Source: Delphinus delphis
Lineage: Eukaryota; Chordata; Mammalia; Artiodactyla; Delphinidae
Reading direction: 5' to 3'
Assembly: GCF_949987515.2 (NCBI RefSeq)
Contig: NC_082691.1
Span: 63,743,740 to 63,807,739 of the forward strand
DNA length: 64,000 nucleotides
Below, piece by piece: positions 39,066 through 50,131 of this stretch. The notes under the pieces are model-generated. The model saw only the letters and a program-made list of their open reading frames with translations. It searched no databases and was not told the origin of the DNA. The stretch's first letter is position 1. Each line of letters opens with the position of its first letter. Position numbers and translations under genes: made by a program.

Positions 39066-40170
39066 GCTTCTGAGGCTGCTGGGAGAGATTTTCCTTTCTC
39101 TTCTTTGTTCGTACAGCTCCTGGGGTTCTGCTTTGGATTTGGCCCTGCCTCTGTGTGTTGGTCACCTGAGGGGGTCTGTTCTTCCCTCAGACAGGACGGG
39201 GTTGAAGTAGCAGCTGATTAGGGGGCTCTGGCTCACTCAGGCCGGGGGTAGGGAAGGATACGGAATGCTCGGTGAGCCTGTGGTGGCAGAGGCTGGCATG
39301 ACGTTGCACCAGCCTGAGGCACACCATGTGTTCTCCCGGGGAAGTTGTCCCTGAATCATGGGAGCCTGGCAGTGGTGGGCTGCACAGGCTCCCAGGAGGG
39401 GAGGTGTAGATAATGACCTGTGCTTGTACACAGGCTTCTTGGTGGCTGCATTAGCACTCTTAGTGTTTCATGCCGGTCTCTGGGGTCCACACTGATAGCT
39501 GCGGCTTCTGCCCCATCACCGGAGCTCATTTAGGTGGTGCTATGAATCCCCTCTCCTCGCATACCCTGAAACAGTGGTCTCTTGCATTTTAGGCAGGTTC
39601 ATACTTTTTCCTGGACTCCCTCCTGGCTAGGTGTGGTGCACTATCCCCCTTCAGGCTGTGTTCACACAGCCAACCCCAGTCCTCTCCCTGCGATCTGACC
39701 TCCGAAGAAGCCGGAGCCTCAGCTCCCAGCCCCCACCCGTCCCGGCCAGCAGGTGAGCACACAAGCCTCTTGGGCTGGTGAGTGCTGGTGGGCACTGATC
39801 CTCTGTTGGGAATCTCTCTGCTTTGCCCTCTGTACTCCTGTTGCATTCTCCTCCCTGGCTCCGAAGCTTCCCCCTGCCACCCCCGGTCTCCATCAGTGAA
39901 GGGGCTACCTAGTGTGTGGAAACGTTTCCTCCTTCACAGCTCCCTCCCAGAGGTGCAGGTCCCATCCCTATTCTTTTGTCTCTGTTTTTTCTTTTTCCCT
40001 ACCCAGGTACGTGGGGAGTTCCTTGCCTTTTGGGAGGTCTGAGGTCTTCTGCCAGCATTCAGTAGGTGTTCTGTAGGAGTTGTTCCACGTGTAGATGTAT
40101 TTCTGGTGTATCTGTGGGGAGGAAGGTGATCTCCACGTCTTAATCCTCTGCCATCTTGAAGGTCTCCCTC
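39066..40170 (-). promoter_or_regulatory. L1 5'UTR (promoter-bearing region), minus strand
   Basis: This GC-richer 1.1 kb contrasts with the AT-rich intron. It begins on the minus strand with caagatggcagagg, matching the usual mammalian L1 start. L1 5'UTRs act as internal RNA polymerase II promoters; here it would fire leftwards, antisense to BBS9. It does not resemble the 5'UTR of the plus-strand L1 beyond the first bases. Activity is inferred, not seen. Short open frames in it are not genes. Confidence 0.6.
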
Positions 40171-41616
40171 TGTTAAGATATTTTGATCTATGGGTTATAA
40201 TTTTTATCCAATTTGGAAATATTTTGGCTATTATTTTTTCAAATATTTTTTTCTGTCTCCACTCCTTTATTCATCTTTATTTTAAGGACTCCAATTATAT
40301 GTATATTTCTCTCTTGGGGTTGTCCCAGAGCTCAATGATGCTGTTTTTGTTTTTTCAATCTTTTTTCTCTTTGTGCTTTTTTGGGGGGTAGTTTCTACTG
40401 CTATACATTCAAGTTATTTCTTTTTTCAGTGTGTAATGTGTTCATAATCCCACCCAGTGTATTTTTTTTTATCTCAGACATTGTAGTTGTCATCTCTCAA
40501 GGTTTGATTTGGGTCTCTCTCTTTTTAAAAAAGTTTTTGCATGTCTTTATTTAATATAGCTCCTTTGAATATTTATAATAATATAATAATTGTTTTAATG
40601 CCTTTGTCTACTAATTCTACTGTCTGTGTCATTTCTGAGTTAGTTTTGATTGATTTTTCTCCTTGTTAATGGGTTGTAATTTCTCTTCTCTTTCTGTGTC
40701 CTGTAATTTTTGACTGAAGGACAGAATTCCTGAATTTTATCGAATTGTGTGTTGAGTATTTTAATTTTCCTCTAAATATTCTTGAGGTTTTTTTTTTTTC
40801 TGGGACACGTTTTAGTTACTTGAAAAAGTTTGATCCTTTTTAGTGTTGTTTTGAAGCTTTGTTAGGTGGAATGGGAGCAACATTTATTCTAGTGTGAACT
40901 TTACCTGCTACTGAAACCAAACTCTTCCATGTGTTCTACCTGATACCTAGTGAATTTTGATGGTCTATATTATGGCCAGTGAGAACAAGGATTATCTCTG
41001 GCCCTGTCTGGGCTTGTGGATTATTTCCTGTTATCTTTTTGACTGTTTTTTTTTTTTTTCCTCCCCAACCTCAGGTAGTTTCCTCATAGGCATGCATCCA
41101 TTAGTATTCTACTGAGTACTCAAATGGGACTCTGCAGATCTCTGGAGTTCTTTCTCTGTTGCTCTATATGCTCTCTGCCTTGAGAACGTTTGCCACTTTG
41201 GCCTTCCCAGATTCCCAACTCTATCTCTTGAACTCGACGAGAATGCTGGGTTGCACCTGGGCTCCCCTCCCCTGTTTTGTGGCTTGGAAATTTCTCTAGG
41301 TGGTTAGCTGGTGCAAACATAGGGCTCACTTTGTTTCTTTTTTGTCAGAGATCCCTGTTGTTCATTTGCTAATTTCCAATGTCTTAAAAAATGGTTCATG
41401 TATTTTATTCCATGTTTTAGTTTTTTGAGATGGGAGGGTAAATTTGGCCCCAGTTTTTCCATCTGGGTACAGAGTGAAAGTCTCCAGTGTTATAATTTTT
41501 ATTTGTTTTTTTTTTTTTTTTGAGTCAGCAGTCAAATATATTTCACTTGTAATTTTTTGATATGAATTTTTTTGATATCTCCTCTTCTGTAGGCTTTCTC
41601 CTTCATGTCTCTTTTT

Positions 41617-41823
41617 TTTTTTTTTTTTTTGTGGTACGCGGGCCTCTCACTGTTGTGGCCTCTCCTGCTGTGGAGCACAGGCTCCAGACGCGCAGGCCCA
41701 GCGCCCACGGCTCACGGGCCCAGCCGCTCCACGGCATGTGGGATCCTCCCGGACCAGAGCACAAACCCACGTCCCCTGCATTGGCAGACGGACTCTCAAC
41801 CACTGTGCCACCAGGGAAGCCCC
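41617..41823 (-). mobile_element. CHR-2-type SINE, inverted
   Basis: Full-length, poly-T on the left, head complement accagggaagcccc on the right. The 13-bp duplication CATGTCTCTTTTT lies at 41604-41616 and 41824-41836. Confidence 0.95.
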
Positions 41824-41839
41824 CATGTCTCTTTTTAAT

Positions 41840-42600
41840 TTGCAGTTTATTTGTTAAAGAGTACAAATTATTTTTCCTGTGAGTTTCCCATACTCTGAAT
41901 TTTGCTGATTACATCCCTGTGATTTTGTTTAATATTTTCTGTGTCTTGTTCCCTATAAATTGATAGTTGCATCTAGTGCTAATAGAGTTAGGATTGATTA
42001 TTTTGGCCATACTACTGCAAGAATAGTGGTATATACTTTCAGCAGTGGGTACATTATATCTGTTTGTCTCCTTTTTTGTGATTGTAACAGCTATTGATAG
42101 TCAATGCTAAGATCCATTAATTCATTGGAAGTTGAAAAATGGTGGTATTCTATTCTTTCAAGCTTTCTACAATTTTTAGCTGGAATATTTCCACACAGAG
42201 AATGTTTCCCTTATTTACCACTGTTTATGTGGTACAATTTGGTAGGATCATCAGGATAAACGCTTGGTTCTTTGTCTTTATTATTGATTTTTAAAATAAT
42301 GAGTTGATTCTTTAGAATCCTTCAATAGTGAGCATTTGGTTTTTTCGTTTTATTTTTAGTGTCAATATGAACCCATGCCTTTAAATATATTTGATGTATT
42401 TTACTTCATCGAAGTTATTATTATTTTGATACTAAAGTATTTTCATCTCTGGCCAGTGGTAGTCTCTTTAAGTTGGCTCTTACGTCCTTTTCATACAAGT
42501 CTGCTGGTCACTGATAGTTTCCTTGCTTTCTGGTGTGACAGGCATTCTAAGTTCATCTTGTACATTCCCTGCCTCAGACCTAGAATGAACTAGTAGAAGA
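41840..42600. repeat. Old interspersed repeat, family not identified
   Basis: The stretch from tttgcagtttatttgttaaa through ttttaaaataatgagttgat to ccttgctttctggtgtgaca recalls a widely dispersed mammalian repeat I have seen many times, but I cannot assign its class. The SINE at 41617-41823 is inserted just inside its left edge. No coding potential. Confidence 0.4.
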
Positions 42601-42814
42601 AAGAAAATTAAGTGATTTCAGCATGTTCTTCTGAGGCAGTAATTTTAGCATTTGGAAGCAACTGTGGAGATCAGTTAATATATTATAGTCCACACACGGA
42701 CCTTAAACATGACTAGTGACATAAAAAATACTCATTGTCAACTAAGCTTCCTATTTTAAACATTAAGTGTTTTGCCTTGTGATTATGTAAGGTGATTTTT
42801 TATTTTCTTTGTAG

Positions 42815-42910
42815 GCTTTGCCAATCAGTCAGAAGATGATCAGGTGAATGTAATGGGTTTTCGCTTCTTAGGAGGTTCCCGAGTTACTCTTCTTGCTTCC
42901 AAAACCTCTC
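42815..42910 (+). CDS. BBS9: BBS9 internal exon: platform region, symmetric 96 bp
   Basis: The acceptor is ttttattttctttgtag and the donor is ctc|gtaagt. It encodes FANQSEDDQVNVMGFRFLGG then SRVTLLASKTS, about residues 565-596 of human BBS9, with split Gly and Gln codons at its ends. It is phase 1 on both sides. It stands alone between two very long introns. The left one contains a minus-strand L1 ending 2.6 kb away; the right one contains a plus-strand L1 beginning 1.6 kb away. The two share long inverted ORF2 sequence. Confidence 0.97.
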
Positions 42911-44556
42911 GTAAGTAAAGCCATGGTATTATTGCTTTTGAAAAGTTCTATTAAGAACAGTGCATCACAGATCATCGCCACATCAAAGATTTCTGCAAGG
43001 GTGATGTTAGATATTGAAAACTAAGAGCCATTATATTAGTTATGAAGATAGACTCCTGTTTTATTAGTGATACTTAACTTTGGTTTTGGGGATGAGGAGA
43101 GTTTGATAGAGGAATTTAAAGAACTGAAAAATGTTTTTGAGATAGGTATATGGTGAACTAGGTTTTAGGAGTTACTAGAAACTGGAGTTAATTTTTTGGG
43201 GGTATGTGTATATTCTTATATCCTCCTTTTGGACACTTGCAAAGATGAAAGTGAAAGTGAATAACTTTTGCTGAGATTAATCTCAGTAGAATGAAAAGTA
43301 GTAATTGTATAGTCAAGTTTGAATTTCATACTTAAATATGCTTTATTGATTTGTTTGCTTCATATGAGAATAATGGTTGAAACTACTCAATGTAAAACTG
43401 ACTTCTGATGTATGTAGATAATGAAGCTACTAAACTCACTGAGTTTTATATACCTTCTTGGAAATAAATTAAAATATTAAGAAAGGAAGTGTTCAACAAA
43501 TTTTAGGTACACTAAGGGTATTAGGGGAAATGAATGTGTGTGTATGTATATATATATATAAGTCTGAGTACACTCCAGTTTTTAAAATCTCTGCCATTTG
43601 TACAGCGGGTTTCATTTTCTATCAATACTTTATGGATTTGCAGTTTTAGTTGGTTATTTCTTTTATAATTAGAAAATATAGTAAAATAAGGATACGTTCT
43701 TTTTGAAAAATGAAGACGTTAACAGGGGGAACATTTATACATCCTTATTTTAGAAACTATAATGAAGTTTCTGTGGTTAAAATCATAACAGCTTCTGGAA
43801 TGTGTAGGTTGGTGGCTAGTGAAATAGATTTGGAAACAACTAAAAATTAAAGAATAAGATACACAAATTAAAGACATTTCTGAGAAGAATGAGAGAATTT
43901 TGTACTTTTCGTGGTCTTTGTAATTGGTCATGATTGTAGTCTTCTTTACATTGGCACCATTTTGCTTTGATTAATTTTAATCTTCAGTTGGTTGATGGAA
44001 TCATTTTTGTACATTTCTCTTCGTTAAAATGTTCTCTTTAGTTATACTAAAAAATTGTTGCCAACATTTCTTTGGGAAATTATACACATCTGTTTGATTT
44101 CAGTTGATGATGCTGTATGATGAATCTGCAATTGAGACCATTTAAAAAAGGCAAACATTTATTTGTGCAAATGAGGGTATTTATGTCCTAATGCATTATA
44201 TTTATTCTTTTTTAGATAAAGTAACTCTTAGAACATTGCTGTTGCCCATAGTTACTTTATCATTCTCTAAATTTCACCAAATATCCATGTATATAACTGA
44301 TTTATTCACATTCATCTTAATATATGGTAATGAATGCCTTGACACAGCTACAGTGTGGGCAGACAGACTAAATAATGGAATTGGACAGAAACTATTACAT
44401 AAAGAATCAAATGAACTGTGTAAACTGAAACATGAAGTGTAGCCATTACAATTCCCTGATGGTTATTTTGGCCTCAGTGATGTCTAGAATTCTACCTAGG
44501 GAATGTCCTTGGAGATGAAGGGAGATAGATATGAAGAAAATACAATGGGATGGAGT

Positions 44557-45880
44557 CAAAATGGTGGAGTAGGAGGACGCGGAGTTTGTGTCTCCTCACA
44601 ACTAGGGCACCTACCAGGCACTGGTGGGGGACCACGGACACCTAAGGAGATGGGAGGAACCCCTGAGCAACTGGGTAGGATGTGGGTGTGGGGAGGGAGC
44701 ATAGGGAGAGGTGGGGGCAGTTTGGGACCAGTGCCCCTGAGGGGTAGCTGAGGGAGAGGAGGTGCTCGTATGCCTGGAGCGGTCCACTCATGGTGAGGGG
44801 AGCAACGGGGATGGGGGAGAGACCCTTGGGGGATTGGAGTGAACACAGCCAGCATTTCCCCTGCCCACTTGGGCTCTGGGGAGTCTGCTGAGGTCCCAGG
44901 CCTGATCCTCTGCCCTCTGAGGCCCTCTCCAGCTGTGTGAGTCCTGAGGGCATGGGAGGGAGGGAGAGGGAGAAGGGAGGAAAAGTGGAGGCCAGACGGG
45001 ATTGGTGGCCCTGGGGGGGGGAGGTAGCTGGGGGAGGGGAGGGGTTCCCACGCTTGGGAGGGTCCCACTATAGTGAGGGGATCAGCGGGGAGCCTGCTGA
45101 GGTCCAGAGCCTGATCCTCTACACTCTGAGGCACCCTGAGCCTAAGCCCCGCCCCCACACCCCCACCCAGGGCCTAACCTCCAAACTCCTCACTCTGAGG
45201 CCCCCCTCCGGCCCTGCTGCCTTTTCCAGCCCTGCAGGTCCTAAGCCTAGGCCCCGCCCCCACCTAAGCCCCGCCCCCACAGCCAAGACCTTTTCCAGCT
45301 TTTTTTTTTTAGGTGTGGTTATGTTTTTTTTCTTTTTCATGTTTATTTATTTTGGCTACACTGGGCCTTAGTTGTGGCACACTGGATCTTCGTTGCAACA
45401 TGTTAAGTTGTGGCATGCATTTGGGATGTAGTTCTCTGACCAGGAATCGAACCCCGGCCCCCTGCATTGGGAGCATGAAGTCTTAACCACTGGGCCACCA
45501 GCGAAGTCCCTATGGTTCTGTTTTACCTTGTTGTTGTTGTTGCATGTATATCTTTATTTTTTCTAAAAATTTTTTATTTTTCTAATTTTACTTTATTTTT
45601 TATTCTTTGTTATTGTACTGCTCCTTTTTTTTTTTTCTGCACCATGTGGCTTGCAGGATCTTGATTCCCAGGCTGGGTGGGGCAGGCCTGAGCTCCTGTG
45701 GTGAGAGAGCTCTGTCCAAACTGCTAGACTAAAAGAACCTCAGATACCAGGGAATATTAATTGGAGTGAGGTCTCTCAGAAGTCCTCATCTCGGCACCAA
45801 GACCTGGCTCTACCCAACTGCCTGCAAACTCCAGTTCTGGATGCCTCAGGCCAAACGACCCGTAAGAGATGAACATAGCA
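44557..45880 (+). promoter_or_regulatory. L1 5'UTR with repeated monomer-like units and GC boxes
   Basis: This G-rich then C-rich region contains two related blocks: gtagctgagggagagg at 44744 is repeated as gtagctgggggagggg at 45024, and gcctgatcctct at about 44900 recurs at about 45109. The second block is about 70 bp shorter. Three ccccgccccc motifs (45147, 45252, 45269) resemble Sp1 sites. The 200-codon open frame on the opposite strand is only a by-product of composition. Promoter function is inferred from the L1 family. Confidence 0.6.
45328..45511 (-). mobile_element. CHR-1-like SINE in the L1 5'UTR
   Basis: It runs from tcatgtttatttattttggc through gaatcgaaccccggccccct to ccaccagcgaagtccc. 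An imperfect duplication (GGTTATGTTTT / GGTTCTGTTTT) flanks it. It therefore post-dates the L1. Confidence 0.8.
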
Positions 45881-45899
45881 CCACCCATCAAAAAAAATG

Positions 45900-46800
45900 A
45901 CATGACAAACAAATATGTTACAGACAAAGGAGCAAGGTAAAAACCTACAAGACCAAATAAATGAAGAGGAAATAGGTAAACTACCTGAAAAAGAATTCAG
46001 AGTAATGATAGTAAAGGTGATCCAAAATCTAGGAAATAGGTTGGAGGCACAGATTGAGAAAATACAAGAAATGTTTAACAAAGACCTAGAAGAACTAAAG
46101 AACAAACAATGATGAACAACACAATATCTGAAATGAAAAATACATTAGAAGGAATCAATAGCAGAATTACTGAGGCAGAAGAACAAATAAGTGAGCTGGA
46201 AGATAGGATGGTGGAAATAACTGCTGAGGAGCAGAATAAAGAAAAAAGAATGAAAAAAATTGAGGACAGTCTCAGAGACCTCTGGGACAACATTAAACAC
46301 ACCAACATTCAAATTATAGGGGTTGCAGAAGAAGAAGAGAAAGAGTCTTAGAAAATATTTGAAGAGGTTATAATCGAAAACTTTCCTAACATGGGAAAGG
46401 AAATAGCCACGCAAGTCCAGGAAGTGCAGAGAGTCCCATACAGGATAAACCCTAGGAGAAACACACCCAGACACGTATTAATCAAACTAACAAAAATTAA
46501 ATTCAAAGAAGAATATTAAAAGCAGCAAGGGAAAAGCAACAAATAACAAACAAGGGAATCCCCTTAAGGTTATCAGCTGATTTTTCAGTAGAAACTCTGC
46601 AGCCCAGAAGGGAGTGGCATGATGTATTTAAAGTGATGAAAGGGGAAAACCTACAACCAAGATTACTCTACCCAGCAAAGATCTCACTCAGATTCGATGG
46701 AGAAATCAAAAGCTTTACAGACAAGCAAAAGCTAAGAGAATTCAGCACCACCAACACCACCAAACCAGCTTTACAACAAATGCTAAAGGACCTTCTCTAG
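45900..46800 (+). pseudogene. L1 ORF1 remnant (RNA-binding protein)
   Basis: The coiled-coil part is readable as two overlapping open pieces at 45915-46112 and 46109-46351, with regular leucine/isoleucine heptads such as ISELEDRMVEITAEEQNKEK. The RRM-like part (IFEEVIIENFPNMGKEI) follows after a stop near 46351. The C-terminal domain reads through SFTDKQKLREF and ends at a TAG at 46798-46800. ORF1 proteins form trimers that bind L1 RNA; this copy is broken by several stops and a frameshift. Confidence 0.85.
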
Positions 46801-49160
46801 GTGGGAAACACAGAGAAGAAAAAGACCCACAAAAACAAACCCAAACGATTAAGAAAATGGTAATTGGAACAGACATATCAATAATTACCTTGAATGTAAA
46901 TGGATTAAATGCTCCAACCAAGACAGACTGGCTGAATGGATACAAAAACAAGACCCGTATATATGCTGTCTATAAGAGATTCACTTCAGACCTAGGGACA
47001 CATACAGACTGAAAGTGAGGGGATGGAAAAAGATATTCTATGCAGATGGAAAACACAGGAAAGCTGGAGTAACAATACTTATATCAGATAAAATAGACTT
47101 TAAAATAAAGACTATTATAAGAGATAAGGAAGGACACTATATAATGATCAAGGGATCAATCCAAGGAGAAAACATAACAATTATAAATATTTATACACCC
47201 AACATAGGAGCACCTCAATACAAAAGGCAAATGCTAGTAGCCTTTAAAGGGAAAATCGACAGTAACACAATAATAGTGGGGGCCTTTAACACCCCACTTA
47301 CCCCAAAAGACAGATCATCCAGACAGAAAATAAATAAGGAAACACAAGCTTTAAATGACACAATAGACCAGATAGATTTAAATGATATTTATAGGACATT
47401 CCACCTGAAAACGACAGAATACACTTTCTTCTCAAGTGCACACGGAACATTCTCCAGGATAGATCATATCTTGGGTCACAAATCAAGCCTTGGTAAATTC
47501 AAGAAAATTGAAATCGTATCAAGTATCTTTTCCAACCACAATACTATGAGACTAGATATCAATTACAGGAAAAAGTCTGTAAAAAATACAAGCAAATGGA
47601 GGCTAAACAATATGCTACTAAATAACGAGAGATCACTGAGGAAATCAAAGAGGAAATCAAAAAATACCTAGAAACAAATGACAATGAAAACACGACAACC
47701 CAAAATCTATGGGTTGCAGCAACAGCAGTTCTAAGAGGGAAGTTTATAGCAAAACAATCCTACCTCAAGAAACAAGAAACATCTCAAATAATCAACCTAA
47801 CCTTACACCTAAAGCAATTAGAGAAAGAAGAACAAAAATACCCCAAAGTTAGCAGAAGGAAAGAAATCATAAAAATCAGATCAGAAATAAATGAAAGAGA
47901 AATGAAGGAAATGATAGCAAAGATCAATAAAACTAAAAGTTCGTTCTTTGAGAAGATAAACAAAATGATAAGCCATTAGCCAGACTCATCAAGAAAATAA
48001 GGGTGAAGACTCAAATCAATAGAATTAGAAATGAAAAAGGAGAAGTATCAACTGACCCTGCAGAAATACAAAGGATCATGAGAGATTATTAAAAGCAACT
48101 ATATGCAAATAAAATGGACAACCTGAAATAAATGGACAAATTCTTAGAAAAGCACAACCTTCTGAGACTGAACCAGGAAGAAATAGAAAATATAAACAGA
48201 CCAATCACAAGCACTGAAATTGAGACTGTGATTAAAAATCTTCCAACAAAAGCCCAGGACCAGATGGCTTCACAGGCGAATTCTGTCAAACATTTAGAGA
48301 AGAGCTAACACCTATATCCTTCTCAAACTCTTTCAAAATATACCAGAGGGAGGAACACTCCCACACTCATTCTACAAGGCCACCACCATCACCCTGATAC
48401 CAAAACCAGACACAGATGTTACAAAGAAAGTAAACTATAGGCCAATATCACTGATGAACGTAGATGCAAAAATCCTCAACAAAATACTAGCAAACAGAAT
48501 CCAACAGCACATTAAAAGGATCATACACCATGATGAAGTGGGGTTTATCCCAGGAATGCAAGGATTCTTCAATATACGCGAATCAATCAATGTGATACAC
48601 GATATTTACAAATTGAACGAAAAATACCATATGATCATCTCAATAGATGCAGAAAAAGCTTTCAACAAAATTCAACACCCATTTATGATAAAAACCCTCC
48701 AGAAAGTAGGCTTATTGGGAACTTACCTCAACATAATAAAGGCCATATATGACAAACCCACAGCCAAGATCGTTTTCAGTGGTGAAAAACTGTGTAACCA
48801 TTTAGTCTAAGATCTGGAACAAGACAAGGTTGCCTACTCTCACCACTGTTATTCAACGTAGTTTTGAAAGTTTTAGCCACAGCAATCTGAGAAGAAAATG
48901 AAATAAAAGGAATCCAAATCGGGAAAGACGACGTAAACTGTCTGTTTGCAGATGACATGATACCATACATACAGAATCCTAAGGATGCTACCAGAAAGCT
49001 ACTAGAGCTAATCAATGAATTTGGTAAAGTATCCGGATACAAAATTAATGCTCAGAAACCTCTTGCATTCCTATACACTAATGATGAAAAATCTGAAAGA
49101 CAAAATAAGGAAACACTCCTATTTACCATTGCAAGAAAAAGAATAAAATACCTAGGAATA

Positions 49161-49375
49161 GGGCTTCCCTGGTGGCGCAGTGGTTGAGAGTCCGCCTGCC
49201 AATGCAGGGGATGCAGGTTTGTGCCCTGGTCCGGGAAGATCCCACATGCCGCAGAGCAGCTGGGCCCGTGAGCCATGGCCGCTGAGCCTGCGCATCCGGA
49301 GCCTGTGCTCTGCAATGGGAGAGGCCACAACAGTGAGAGGCCTGCATCCTGCAAAAAAAAAAAAAACCAAAAACC
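49161..49375 (+). mobile_element. CHR-2-type SINE inside L1 ORF2
   Basis: Full-length with duplication CCTAGGAATA immediately before it (49151-49160) and again after its A tail (about 49376-49385). The duplicated bases are L1 ORF2 sequence, so the SINE landed in an existing L1. Confidence 0.94.
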
Positions 49376-49917
49376 CCTAGGAATAAACCTACCTCAGGAG
49401 ACAAAAGTCCTGTATGCAGAAAGTATAACACATTGATGAATGAAATTAAAGATGATAGAAACAGATGGAGAGATATACCATGTTCTTGGATTGGAAGAAT
49501 CAACATTGTGAAAATGACTATACTACCCAAAGCAATCTACAGATTCAGTGCAATCCCTATCAAACTACCAATGGCATTTTTCACAGAACTAGAACAAAAA
49601 ATGTCACAATTTGTATGGAAACACAAAAGAACCCAAATAGCCAAAGCAATCTTGAGAAAGAAAAACGGAGCTGGAGGAATCAGGCTCCCTGACTTCAGAC
49701 TATATACCAAGCCACAGTAATCAAGACAGTACGGTACTAGCACAAAAACAGAAATATAGATCAATGGAACAGGATAGAAAGCCCAGAGATAAACCCACAC
49801 ACATATGGTCACCTTATTTTTGATAAAGGAGGCAAGAATATACAATGGAGAAAAGACAGCCTTTTCAATAAGTGGTGCTGGGAAAACTGGACAGCGACAT
49901 GTAAAAGAATGAAGTTG

Positions 49918-50131
49918 GGGCTTCCCTGGTGGCGCAGTGGTTGAGAGTCCGCCTGTCGATTCAGGGGACACAGGTTCATGCCCCGGTCCGGGAAGATCCC
50001 ACATGCCACGGAGCGGCTGTGCCCGTGAGCCATGGCCGCTGAGCCTGTGCGTCCGGAGCCTGTGCTCCATAACGGGAGAGGCCACAACAGTGAGAGGCCC
50101 GTGTAACGCAAAAAAAAAAAAAAAAGGAAAA
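49918..50131 (+). mobile_element. Second CHR-2-type SINE inside L1 ORF2
   Basis: Full-length with a perfect 15-bp duplication AAAAGAATGAAGTTG at 49903-49917 and 50132-50146. It has the same orientation as the other SINE 0.75 kb upstream. Confidence 0.95.

Larger units (their letters stand above)
34810..40170 (-). mobile_element. Younger L1, internally deleted, with perfect duplication
   Basis: The 11-bp duplication TGTTAAGATAT lies at 34799-34809 and 40171-40181, so both ends are defined. On the minus strand the order is: 5'UTR starting near 40165 with caagatggcagagg, an abrupt switch near 39065 into the last part of ORF1, then ORF2 from 38941 leftwards, then the 3'UTR to 34810. Most of ORF1 is missing. 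The 5' terminus is the normal L1 start motif, so this was a full-length-start insertion later deleted inside, or a copy of a deleted source. It is the youngest-looking long L1 here. Confidence 0.92.
29170..41510 (-). mobile_element. Old L1 (L1M-like), heavily interrupted
   Basis: Fragments in consistent order make one old minus-strand L1: a 3'UTR-like start (caactttattgaagtataac) near 29.2 kb, ORF2 C-terminal complement from about 29.75 kb, more ORF2 through about 33.0 kb, then 5' sequence at 33.65-34.8 kb resuming at 40.18-41.5 kb. It was later split by SINEs at 29.8, 32.6 and 33.1 kb, two short L1 ends and the long L1 at 34810-40170. It carries many stops, no usable frame and no clear target duplication. 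Subfamily is from pattern memory only. Confidence 0.7.
24964..42814 (+). other. BBS9: BBS9 intron, 17.85 kb, transposon-dense
   Basis: The first 5 kb holds a 59-bp tandem duplication (25263-25380), a GT microsatellite, three CHR-2 SINEs in alternating orientation and old L1 fragments. From about 29.2 to 41.5 kb it is an old minus-strand L1 carrying nested SINE and L1 insertions. 41.84-42.6 kb looks like a further old interspersed repeat that I cannot name. No exon was found. Confidence 0.8.

Noticed and set aside
39237..40042. Cluster of 64-86 codon open frames on both strands
   Set aside because: All lie in the 5'UTR of the minus-strand L1; no conserved protein.
44556..45158. 200-codon open frame on the minus strand, rich in Pro, Leu and Ser
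   Set aside because: It lies entirely in the GC-rich L1 5'UTR, where stop codons are rare because of composition. No domain and no splice support.
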